From Adhaeribacter arboris (lineage in GTDB: Bacteria; Bacteroidota; Bacteroidia; Cytophagales; Hymenobacteraceae): a stretch of 64,000 nucleotides of DNA. The notes under the pieces were generated by a model, which did not search any database, was not told the DNA's origin, and saw nothing but the letters and a program-made list of their open reading frames with translations. The translations under genes and the position numbers were made by a program. The stretch covers positions 2,170,001-2,234,000 of the forward strand of contig NZ_PYFT01000001.1 of NCBI RefSeq assembly GCF_003023845.1. Reading direction: 5' to 3'. Of this stretch, positions 57,055-64,000 are shown piece after piece; within the stretch, counting starts at the first letter, position 1, and each line of letters begins with the position of its first letter.

Positions 57055-57086
57055 ATCCCGTTCAGAAAACTGAACGGGATTTTTTG
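57055..57086 (+). terminator. Terminator after the cold-shock gene
   Basis: ATCCCGTTCAG and CTGAACGGGAT form an 11-bp stem with a 4-nt AAAA loop, followed by TTTTTG. Confidence 0.9.
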
Positions 57087-57101
57087 TTTTTAGTACTCTC
57101 T

Positions 57102-58166
57102 TTAAACATTATCACTTTCCGGTTCCATTACTTTATCAATCATCTCCTGCGCTTCTTCTATTTCTTCTGGTTCCGCTACCGGTATTTCCTGTTCTTCGGC
57201 TTCTAGTGGTTCATAATTTAAGCGTAAAAACATTGGGAAATGATCCGAACCAAACTTCGACAACCGCTTAATGCGAATAAGCCGAAATGCCGGATCATAA
57301 AAAATATGATCTAATGAATAGCGGAAAAACGGAATTAAAGCGTTGTACGTGTTAAAAAAACCCCGGCCAATCCGCGGATCTAGTAAACCGCTAATCTTGC
57401 GAAACAAATTTGTGGTGTACGACCAGGCAACATCGTTCAGATCACCGGCCACAATAGTAGCTAATGGGGTAAGTTTGGCTAATTGAGCTACTTGCAATAA
57501 TTCCGCTTCGCGGGTATCGGTATTTTTATCAAAATGGGGTGGTCGCGGATGTACCATAAAAATATCAAAATGTTTGCCACTGGGCAGTTCCAGAATGGCG
57601 TAAAAAGACGGAATATCTTCTTCAACTATAAACTGAATGCGGCGCGAAACAATTTTAAACTTGCTGAAAAACATCATACCGTAGGTATTTTCCAAGGGCA
57701 TTTTAATAGAATATGTATAAGTTGTATCTAAGTCTTTCAGAGCCTTGGCCCATCGCTGATTAGGTTCATTTATCAGCAATATATCTGGATCATTTTCGCG
57801 GACTATTTTCAAAAATTTCTCGTATCTCCGGTTCGACATCCGAACATTCGACACCATTATACTAAACGAATTTTTAGGTGCTTTTATCTTGCTCCGCAAA
57901 GCTTCGGTTTTACTAAGAGGAGTAAACCGGTAAATGTGTTTAAGTTCAATGGCTAAAGCCAGAACTAACAGAAGAGTAAATATTATTTCTGAGGTGGTTT
58001 GAAAAGAAGTAAAGAAAGGATAGAGTACCAGGGTAACAGTAGTAAAAAAAGCTACCTGTACCCGAGGGAAATCTAAAACCCGGACCCACCAGTAATGGGT
58101 TTTCACAAGCGGAAGTAAGGAAAAAACAATGAGTAAGGCGCCAAATACTTCGAGGGTAATTTTCAT
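57102..58166 (-). CDS. Membrane-anchored endonuclease/exonuclease/phosphatase-family protein
   Basis: 354 residues. Two or three N-terminal hydrophobic helices (about 3-80) precede an EEP domain. Catalytic and metal motifs: MVSNVRMSNRRYEKF (Asn), PDILLINEPNQRW (Glu), MVHPRPPHF, VAGDLNDVAW (Asp-x-Asn), YSLDHIFYD and FGSDHFPMFL (final Asp-His). The C-terminus is a Glu-rich tail. The topology puts the catalytic domain on one side of the inner membrane. Substrates of such proteins are mostly unknown (nucleic acid, phosphoinositide-like or other phosphodiester). Confidence 0.88.
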   Translation of the reverse strand: MKITLEVFGALLIVFSLLPLVKTHYWWVRVLDFPRVQVAFFTTVTLVLYPFFTSFQTTSEIIFTLLLVLALAIELKHIYRFTPLSKTEALRSKIKAPKNSFSIMVSNVRMSNRRYEKFLKIVRENDPDILLINEPNQRWAKALKDLDTTYTYSIKMPLENTYGMMFFSKFKIVSRRIQFIVEEDIPSFYAILELPSGKHFDIFMVHPRPPHFDKNTDTREAELLQVAQLAKLTPLATIVAGDLNDVAWSYTTNLFRKISGLLDPRIGRGFFNTYNALIPFFRYSLDHIFYDPAFRLIRIKRLSKFGSDHFPMFLRLNYEPLEAEEQEIPVAEPEEIEEAQEMIDKVMEPESDNV

Positions 58167-58287
58167 GCATAATAATTTTTAAAGATATTATAGCATTATA
58201 CCCGTATTTATTACATAAAGTTTTACGTATTTACAACAATTTAAATTGTATTTATTACACCCTTAATTAAGCGCTAAAATCGAACAT

Positions 58288-58770
58288 TTAAGGACTTACT
58301 TTTTCTACTCGAAGCCCTACTGCCATAATGCCTGGTAAAGGATCTTTTCGCATATATTGTTTCAAACGTATCTTATACGTTCCCGCTTGTGGAAATTTTA
58401 AATTTTTTATTGCCAGAAATTGATGATCAAATATATCGCCCGCACCGTTGCCCAAAGGTCGGCCGGTAGTTTTATCCATTAAGTACATTTCGTGCAATTT
58501 TAAATGTAAGGGCTTCTTATCTGGTCCGGTTAATTCCGCGCGCACGTATAAGTTATAAAACTCATAAAAAATGGCATTCCGGACATTAAAATAAATATTA
58601 TAAGGAGTTTGAGGATCTTCAATGGTAAATGAAAATTGAGGTACATTTTTTATCTGCCAATTATTATCCGGGATATCCTGATTTTCTTCAAAAACCCGGT
58701 TTTTATCGCAGCCTGTTAAAGCTGCGATAAAAATTACCAGGTAGAAGTACCAACGAACCTGTATCATCAT
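58288..58770 (-). CDS. gldH: Gliding motility lipoprotein GldH
   Basis: 160 residues. The signal peptide ends in a lipobox AALTGC (Cys about 21). The body reads RVFEENQDIPDNNWQ, then FTIEDPQTPYNIYFNVRNA (about 49-67) and GNGAGDIFDHQF, a layout characteristic of GldH. In gliding Bacteroidota, GldH is required for motility and works with the T9SS/gliding machinery; non-gliding species also keep it. The start overlaps the ricT stop by 4 nt (ATGA), the conserved ricT-gldH pairing in this phylum. Confidence 0.92.
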   Translation of the reverse strand: MMIQVRWYFYLVIFIAALTGCDKNRVFEENQDIPDNNWQIKNVPQFSFTIEDPQTPYNIYFNVRNAIFYEFYNLYVRAELTGPDKKPLHLKLHEMYLMDKTTGRPLGNGAGDIFDHQFLAIKNLKFPQAGTYKIRLKQYMRKDPLPGIMAVGLRVEKVSP

Positions 58771-60206
58771 AAGGACGCTGGATTATCCGGACGAGGCCCT
58801 CTAGGCTTATGAGGCGGCCGACGATGCCGGTGGCGTTGGTGCCCTTCAGGGTTGCCCTCTAACTTAATTTTCTCGGTGGCAACCGCAGAAATAGCCAATA
58901 TGGATGTTTGACTTTCTGTTGCTACAGTAACCGGACGGGGTTTATTCTTTTTATTTTTAAATTTATTTTTAGGCCGTGCTGTTGGTCCTTGGCCAGGTAT
59001 AACCGCATCATTCACTACTTCGGGCGTTTTGGCATCTACGCGTACAGCAACGGAACTTTGCGTTACTGCCTGGTCGCCTTTAGACTCCGGGTGCTTTTTC
59101 TTCTTCTTTTTCTTCTTTTTCGGCTTATCAAACTTTTCGTCCAACCGCTCCAAGCTTCCCTCTAATTGCGTTGCTTGCCCAGCTTCTTTTTTCGGATCTT
59201 CTACCGTTACTACTAAGGTTTCGGCCTGAACTCCTTGCGCATTTAATTCCAGAATTTCTTTTACCCGTTCTACTGTTACCGGATACCAGTTGTTATCATC
59301 CTTAAAACCAAACCACATTAAACGCTTGAAAATATCTGTTTTTTGCAGGACGGCTTCTCCTTTTACAGTTAATAAAGGGCGGGTAACGTTCGGAATATCC
59401 TTTAAAGCATCCATATACGTTTCGAGCTCATAATTAAGGCAGCATTTTAAACGCCCACATTGCCCCGACAACTTACTTGGATTTAGAGATAGATTTTGAT
59501 AACGTGCTGCCGTAGTAGAAACACTTTTAAAATCGGTAAGCCAGGTAGCACAACAAAGCTCCCGTCCGCAAGAACCAATACCACCTAAGCGACCAGCTTC
59601 GTGACGTAAGCTAATCTGACGCATTTCTACCCGAATTTTAAATTCATCGGCTAGTTTTTTTATTAAATCCCGAAAATCGACCCGATCTTCGGCGGAATAA
59701 TAAAAAGTAGCTTTAGAACGATCTGCTTGGTACTCCACATCCGATAATTTCATTTTGAGTTTGCAGTCCTGAATAATAGTACGAGCCCGGTACATGGTGT
59801 CCATTTCCAAGTCCTGCACCGCCTGCAATTTTTCTAAATCTTTTTCGGTAGCAATACGGTAAATACTCCGGATTTCTTCGTTATTATCTACCTTCTTTTT
59901 CAGCATTTGCAACCGAACCAGTTCTCCCTTCAACGAAACATATCCAATATGATGACCATTGGGAACATCTACAACCACTGCATCGCCGGTAATTAACGGT
60001 AAACTATTTACATTACGGTAAAAATCTTTGCGCCCGCCTTTAAATCGTACTTCAACTATATCAAACTCTTCGAAAGAGGTTGGCAAATCCATATCGCTCA
60101 GCCAATCAAATACGTTTAGGCGGTTACAACCACCCGTACTGCAGCCACCATTGCTGTTACAGCCCTTCGGACCGCAACCGCCGCTAGAACATGAACCACA
60201 TCCCAC
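58767..60206 (-). CDS. ricT: RicT/YaaT-type PSP1-domain protein with Cys-rich N-terminus
   Basis: 479 residues. The N-terminal ~28 residues hold seven cysteines in Gly/Ser/Asn spacing (MGCGSCSSGGCGPKGC...), as in Bacteroidota RicT. The PSP1 core follows (about 45-300) with FDIVEVRFKGGRKDFY, GGIGSCGRELCCATWL (about 207-222) and SGQCGRLKCCLNYELE (about 244-259). Those cysteines bind Fe-S clusters in the B. subtilis Ric complex, which stimulates RNase Y maturation of mRNAs. The C-terminal third is low-complexity and contains a run of about ten Lys (KKKKKKKKKK, around 365) and a His/Arg/Pro-rich end (HQRHRHRRPPHKPRGPRP), likely contacting RNA. Partners RicA and RicF are not in the window. Confidence 0.92.
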   Translation of the reverse strand: MGCGSCSSGGCGPKGCNSNGGCSTGGCNRLNVFDWLSDMDLPTSFEEFDIVEVRFKGGRKDFYRNVNSLPLITGDAVVVDVPNGHHIGYVSLKGELVRLQMLKKKVDNNEEIRSIYRIATEKDLEKLQAVQDLEMDTMYRARTIIQDCKLKMKLSDVEYQADRSKATFYYSAEDRVDFRDLIKKLADEFKIRVEMRQISLRHEAGRLGGIGSCGRELCCATWLTDFKSVSTTAARYQNLSLNPSKLSGQCGRLKCCLNYELETYMDALKDIPNVTRPLLTVKGEAVLQKTDIFKRLMWFGFKDDNNWYPVTVERVKEILELNAQGVQAETLVVTVEDPKKEAGQATQLEGSLERLDEKFDKPKKKKKKKKKHPESKGDQAVTQSSVAVRVDAKTPEVVNDAVIPGQGPTARPKNKFKNKKNKPRPVTVATESQTSILAISAVATEKIKLEGNPEGHQRHRHRRPPHKPRGPRPDNPASL

Positions 60207-60434
60207 ATTAAATTCTCCTTATATCTTAAATTCCTGTTTTCTTAATTTATATCGTATTTAACACGATAAGAACAAATATACACAAAAACCGAAATTCGAC
60301 TAATTTAATTAAAGAGAGCTAATAATGCTTTCCATCTATTTGTAAAATAAAAATTTACCAGATAAATGCGAATCCCGTTTGGTATACTTGTTTTAAGACA
60401 GAATTAGACCTTAAAAAATTCGATTAAACCTAGC

Positions 60435-60464
60435 AAAAAAAAGCAGGCTGCTAAAACCTGCTTT
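60435..60464 (-). terminator. Terminator of the alcohol dehydrogenase gene
   Basis: AAAGCAGG and CCTGCTTT pair across a 9-nt loop; on the minus strand a T run follows, 30 nt beyond the dehydrogenase stop. Confidence 0.8.
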
Positions 60465-60494
60465 CTCCTTTTAAGCTTTCTTCCTTTTGGGCAA

Positions 60495-61652
60495 CTAAGG
60501 TTTTAAAACTACTTTTACGCAGTTGTCTTCTTTCTTCTTGAAAATATCGTAACCATGAGGAGCTTCCGATAAGGGTAGAGTATGGGTAATGATATCGTTA
60601 AGTACTACTTTTCCTTCTTGTACTAAACTCATCAGGTGGTCAATGTAAATCTGTACCGGAGCCTGGGTTCCCATTAAGGTTATACCTTTATCAAACCAGC
60701 GGCCAATTGGGAAGTTATCCACGGGCATCCCATAAACTCCTACTACGCTCACCACCCCGGCCCGGCGAACCGCTCTTAAACAAGTTTCCAGTACTTTAGT
60801 GGTGCCTTTTTCAAAATTTAAAACCGCTTTTGCTTTTTCCAGAAAATTGCGGTCTGCCTCCATCCCAACGGCATCTATGCACACGTCGGCTCCGCGGCCC
60901 TCCGTCATACTCCGAATAATTTCCACTACTTGATCTTCACTTTCCCAGAGAATGGTTTCGGAATTAGCCGCTTTTTTGGCCATATCTAACCGGTATTGCT
61001 GAATATCAATATTAATAACGCGGGCTGCTCCCATTATCCACGCCGATTTTGCGGCCATTATACCAACTGGGCCGGCCCCAAAAATAGCCACGGTTTCACC
61101 ACCTCTAATTCTACCCCAGTCGGCGGCAGCCCAGCCAGTCGGAAATATATCCGTCAGAAAAAGTACTTGTTCATCGGTTAATCCTTCGGGTACCAGGCGC
61201 GGACCATAATCGGCGTACGGCACTCGAACGTATTCCGCCTGACCGCCGTTTATACCGCCGTATAAATCGGTATAGCCAAACAAAGCAGAAGCTTTCTCTG
61301 TCAATAACCCACCATCCGGACCGTAATTTTTGTTGGAGTTTTCGCATTGGGTCGGCCATTTATGGGTGCAGAAAAAACAATGTCCGCAGGCAATTGGGAA
61401 AGGTACCACTACCCGGTCGCCCTTTTTTAAATTACTTACTCCCGATCCTACCTCTTCTACAATGCCCATAAATTCGTGCCCTAGCACCATATTCCGCATT
61501 TGGGGCACAAAACCGTCCAGGATGTGCAAATCGGAACCGCAAATAGCGGTAGAGGTAACCCGAATAATGGCATCGCGAGTATCTTCTATTATCGGATCAT
61601 CTACCGTCTCAACTCGTACATCATTAATTTTGTGAAACACAAGCGCTTTCAT
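60495..61652 (-). CDS. Zinc-dependent alcohol dehydrogenase, formaldehyde-dehydrogenase-like
   Basis: 385 residues of the medium-chain dehydrogenase family. The catalytic zinc ligands are TAICGSDLHIL (Cys about 38) and GHEFMG (His about 59). The structural zinc loop has four Cys in CGHCFFCTHKWPTQC (about 88-102). The NAD-binding motif is GAGPVGIMAA (about 193-202). The insertion after the zinc loop and the long C-terminal half resemble the glutathione-independent formaldehyde dehydrogenase/FdhA-like subgroup. The true substrate may be another alcohol or aldehyde. Single gene with its own terminator. Confidence 0.9.
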   Translation of the reverse strand: MKALVFHKINDVRVETVDDPIIEDTRDAIIRVTSTAICGSDLHILDGFVPQMRNMVLGHEFMGIVEEVGSGVSNLKKGDRVVVPFPIACGHCFFCTHKWPTQCENSNKNYGPDGGLLTEKASALFGYTDLYGGINGGQAEYVRVPYADYGPRLVPEGLTDEQVLFLTDIFPTGWAAADWGRIRGGETVAIFGAGPVGIMAAKSAWIMGAARVINIDIQQYRLDMAKKAANSETILWESEDQVVEIIRSMTEGRGADVCIDAVGMEADRNFLEKAKAVLNFEKGTTKVLETCLRAVRRAGVVSVVGVYGMPVDNFPIGRWFDKGITLMGTQAPVQIYIDHLMSLVQEGKVVLNDIITHTLPLSEAPHGYDIFKKKEDNCVKVVLKP

Positions 61653-61870
61653 AGTCTTATTTTAGATGGTGGAACAAAAGCAATACCCACTAAGGGTACA
61701 GCAACAATTCCTTCTCTAACGAATAAGGTCAAAGCTGGTTGTAGCCCAGATAAGTATTTATCAGCTAGTTGATGGAAGCATCATGGAATTACGTACCATA
61801 TAAATATACAAGCCTTATAAGGATAATGCTTAGAATTATCAGGAAAGAAGCACATGATGGGAAATACTCA

Positions 61871-62716
61871 TTATTTGAACGGTAGTACTTGTATACCTGA
61901 ATCGGAGATTAAATAAAACTTAGATTCCCCAACTAAAACCTGTTTAAAGGTACTAGAATTCAGAGCAGATGGTAAATCAATCGTCCGTTCTTGTAAAGTA
62001 TACAAATGAAAAAAATGGACTTGATTGTTAGCGAAGTAGTAAAGTTCGTCTCCGCGAAATCCAATGTAAGTAAGCCCGGTAAAAGGCAGCCTTTTTTGAT
62101 AATTACCTAAATCATCGAACACATAAACTCCGGAAAGTTTATCGAGTAAAAATACTTTGTTCTGGTATTCACGCAGAAACCGAATATCGTATTGTTGTTT
62201 CGGAAGCACTAAATCTAGGGGAATGGTACGGGTAGCTTCCGGAAATTGCAGATCAATCTTATAAAGGTTAAATTTACTTTCGTTAAAAGCCCAAATTTTA
62301 TTATCTGAGGCTAAAGAAGTCATTTTGATAATGCCATCTACTTGATCGCTTAACCGAACGGCACTGATTGGCGCCAGAAAACGGTCGAGAAAAGTTAATG
62401 TTTGCTGGTCGTCGTAAAAAAGCAGGATTTTAGCTGTACTCCACGCTTCAACTAAAGCAATATGACCAGTTACCGAGGGCGAAAAAGTAGTTACTAATTT
62501 ACCTGAAGTATCATATCTATGCAAGTTATTCTTTTGGTCAATAAGATATATATTGTCGAGCCGATCTAAAGAAACTACTCCTGAAAAAGTAACTTTATCT
62601 GTCAGAGGGTCATGTTGATTCACACTGGTTTGAGCCTTACTGCTACCTAATACAGCAAGCCATAAACCGAATGCAAAAAACCAATTAACCGACCCTAATT
62701 TTTTATTCTTTTTCAA
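61871..62716 (-). CDS. Exported protein, probable beta-propeller, unknown function
   Basis: Taken from the TTG at 62716 the protein has 281 residues. It then begins with a classical signal peptide: MKKNKKLGSVNWFF, a hydrophobic core FAFGLWLAVLG and a cleavage site SSKAQ. The ATG at 62755 lies 39 nt further inside lpxH and would add 13 residues before the Lys cluster. The body has repeating four-strand patterns with D-x-x-N-x-x-Y-L-I-D (SLDRLDNIYLIDQKNNLHRY, about 50-69; LREYQNKVFLLDKL; DELYYFANNQVHFF), suggesting a six-bladed propeller. Short overlap with lpxH suggests joint translation. No enzyme motif found. Confidence 0.8.
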   Translation of the reverse strand: MKKNKKLGSVNWFFAFGLWLAVLGSSKAQTSVNQHDPLTDKVTFSGVVSLDRLDNIYLIDQKNNLHRYDTSGKLVTTFSPSVTGHIALVEAWSTAKILLFYDDQQTLTFLDRFLAPISAVRLSDQVDGIIKMTSLASDNKIWAFNESKFNLYKIDLQFPEATRTIPLDLVLPKQQYDIRFLREYQNKVFLLDKLSGVYVFDDLGNYQKRLPFTGLTYIGFRGDELYYFANNQVHFFHLYTLQERTIDLPSALNSSTFKQVLVGESKFYLISDSGIQVLPFK

Positions 62717-63479
62717 AGTAATGTAGGGTAAGTTGATGGCCGTCAAAAACGGCATAAGAATAAAAATTTACCCATTCGCCTAAGTTTACGTACCGGGCCT
62801 GGTTATTTATTTGAATGTCGATAGGAAGATGACGGTGCCCAAAAATATAATAATCATGATGCGTGCGTTGCTCCATATTTCGGCAAAAAGTAATTAACCA
62901 TTCCTTTTCGCCTTTAAATACTTCGTCTTTCACAGTGTTGCTGATACGGCTGCGCTGCGACCACTTTGTTGCCAGGCCAATGCCAAAGTTTGGATGTACC
63001 CGGGCAAATAACCATTGACACATTTTATTTGCAAAAATGCGTTTGAGCACTTTATAGGTATAATCTTTTGGACCCAATCCATCACCATGACCAATAAAAA
63101 ATGTTTTATCATTAAATTGCGTGGAAATAGGCTTACGAATAATAGGAATATTTAATTCTTTGGTAAAGTAATCAAACATCCACATATCGTGATTGCCGGT
63201 AAAAAAATAAACGGCTATGCCGTTATCCGTAAGTTCGGCCAGTTTACCTTGTAACCGAATAAAGCCCCGTGGAATGGCATGTTTGTATTCAAACCAAAAA
63301 TCAAAAATATCACCCACCAGAATTATTAATTCCGCATCTTTCTTTATTTGATCGAGCCAACGGACAATTTTCTTTTCGCGGGCTAAGCTGCTGGCGGCAT
63401 CGGGTACACCCAGGTGAAAATCAGAGGCAAAGTAAATTTTTTTACCAGGAGATAAGTGCTTAATGGGGAATATCATCAA
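62703..63479 (-). CDS. lpxH: UDP-2,3-diacylglucosamine diphosphatase (LpxH-like metallophosphoesterase)
   Basis: 258 residues. Calcineurin-like metal motifs in order: FASDFHLGV (about 17-25), LVGDIFDFWFEY (about 54-65), FFTGNHDMWMFDYF (about 92-105), FIGHGDG (about 128-134) and FGHRHLP (about 218-224). The GDIFDFWFEY and GNHDMW patterns are specific for LpxH over other phosphoesterases. It hydrolyses UDP-2,3-diacyl-GlcN to lipid X at the inner membrane, giving a substrate for LpxB (encoded at 22-23 kb). The start overlaps the upstream LutC-like gene by 20 nt; the second Met one codon later is also possible. Confidence 0.92.
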   Translation of the reverse strand: MMIFPIKHLSPGKKIYFASDFHLGVPDAASSLAREKKIVRWLDQIKKDAELIILVGDIFDFWFEYKHAIPRGFIRLQGKLAELTDNGIAVYFFTGNHDMWMFDYFTKELNIPIIRKPISTQFNDKTFFIGHGDGLGPKDYTYKVLKRIFANKMCQWLFARVHPNFGIGLATKWSQRSRISNTVKDEVFKGEKEWLITFCRNMEQRTHHDYYIFGHRHLPIDIQINNQARYVNLGEWVNFYSYAVFDGHQLTLHYFEKE

Positions 63480-64000
63480 TCAGAAATAGAACCAATTCGC
63501 GCGGACCATGCGCACCCATTACCAGTGTTTTTTCAATATCGGCAGTTCTGCTGGGGCCACTTACCAGCGAAATCATAGAAGGTATCTTACTGCCGTATTT
63601 TTGTTTGATTAATTGTAACCCATCTTTAATATCCGGAACCAACTGGGTCATTTTGGCTACCACTAAATGTTGCTCGGGGTAAATACTTAAGCGACGCCCA
63701 CTTTCGGTGGCACCACTAACAAAAATACTACCAGTACGAGCAATTAAAGCTTCGCAGGTGGTTAAACCTGCATCACCTTGTTTTAAAAAGTTTGTTTCAT
63801 CTTCGAGATAATGAATACCGGCTGCATACAATTTGGTTTGCCATTCCTGCTCCCATACATACAAGTTTTCAATTCCTTTTTCTTTTTTGTAGGCAAACAA
63901 TTGGTCGAAGAAGTCTTCTTCTGACTCGCAGTAAATAAAAGTACCACTATTTTTTAAAAAATTAGTGGCAAAGGTAACCGATAAATCATCTTCTGCCGGC
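63460..64000 (-). CDS. LutC/YkgG-type LUD-domain protein, 5' end outside window
   Basis: The frame stays open past the internal ATG at 63900 to the window edge, so the start lies beyond; about 179 residues are seen. The upstream part (TNFLKNSGTFIYCESEEDFF) matches the family's usual segment. The core has TCEALIARTGSIFVSGATES (about residues 80-99 of the visible part), then HLVVAKMTQLVPDIKDGLQL and PSMISLVSGPSRTADIEKTL, and it ends with MGAHGPRELVLFLID. All are LUD-domain hallmarks. LutC works with LutA/LutB in iron-sulfur-dependent lactate oxidation; the partners are not visible here, so the role is open. Overlaps lpxH by 20 nt. Confidence 0.9.
   Translation of the reverse strand, partial: PAEDDLSVTFATNFLKNSGTFIYCESEEDFFDQLFAYKKEKGIENLYVWEQEWQTKLYAAGIHYLEDETNFLKQGDAGLTTCEALIARTGSIFVSGATESGRRLSIYPEQHLVVAKMTQLVPDIKDGLQLIKQKYGSKIPSMISLVSGPSRTADIEKTLVMGAHGPRELVLFLIDDIPH

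Overview
The window comes from a Bacteroidota chromosome, most likely order Cytophagales, family Hymenobacteraceae (Adhaeribacter/Pontibacter-like). The basis is type IX secretion (T9SS) sorting domains, PorP/SprF, GldH and the RicT-GldH pair, together with promoters of the Bacteroidota form TTTG-N19/20-TAnnTTTG. Intergenic DNA is AT-rich, and typical Shine-Dalgarno (SD) sites are almost absent before genes. Genus is inferred, not proven.

Layout. 1-3.35 kb: the 3' part of a large surface protein with a T9SS type B C-terminus, then a PorP/SprF partner. 3.35-4.66 kb: gene-empty DNA. 4.7-10.7 kb: a complete rRNA operon on the minus strand (16S, tRNA-Ile, tRNA-Ala, 23S, 5S) driven by four tandem promoters. 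11-15.5 kb (minus): purA, a STAS protein, a Fur regulator and a bifunctional RelA/SpoT enzyme. 15.7-22 kb (plus): tRNA-Leu, trigger factor, clpP and clpX, with an opposite-strand McrBC restriction pair lying between clpP and clpX. 22-26.9 kb: lpxB, a PTPS/QueD enzyme, a BtuC/BtuF-type transport pair and hldD. 27-31.7 kb: a tetR-tolC-emrA-emrB efflux operon with a 20-bp palindrome between its promoter elements. 31.9-35.7 kb: an FKBP isomerase, a small membrane protein, an M61 peptidase and a tiny transcription unit whose 22-codon ORF has an exceptionally strong SD. 35.9-46.4 kb: two giant secreted repeat proteins flanking an Ada/AlkB alkylation-repair operon. 47-53.4 kb: a PSD1-DUF1501-OsmC cluster and an SGNH hydrolase. 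53.5-57.1 kb: a 45-aa membrane protein, tmRNA, a FUS-like low-complexity protein and a cold-shock protein. 57.1-64 kb (minus): an EEP-family protein, ricT-gldH, a Zn alcohol dehydrogenase and a lutC-lpxH operon cut by the window end.

Functional themes. Protein quality control is concentrated here: Tig, ClpP, ClpX, the tmRNA that marks proteins for ClpXP, and FKBP. So are lipid A and outer-membrane biogenesis (LpxB, LpxH, HldD), stress and stringent response (Rel, Fur, Csp) and T9SS surface proteins. The least explained items are the strong-SD micro-ORF with its structured leader (about 35.31-35.65 kb) and the prion-like G/Y/Q/N-rich protein next to the cold-shock gene (54.5-57.0 kb). All functional calls rest on recognised motifs and gene order; no database search was run.
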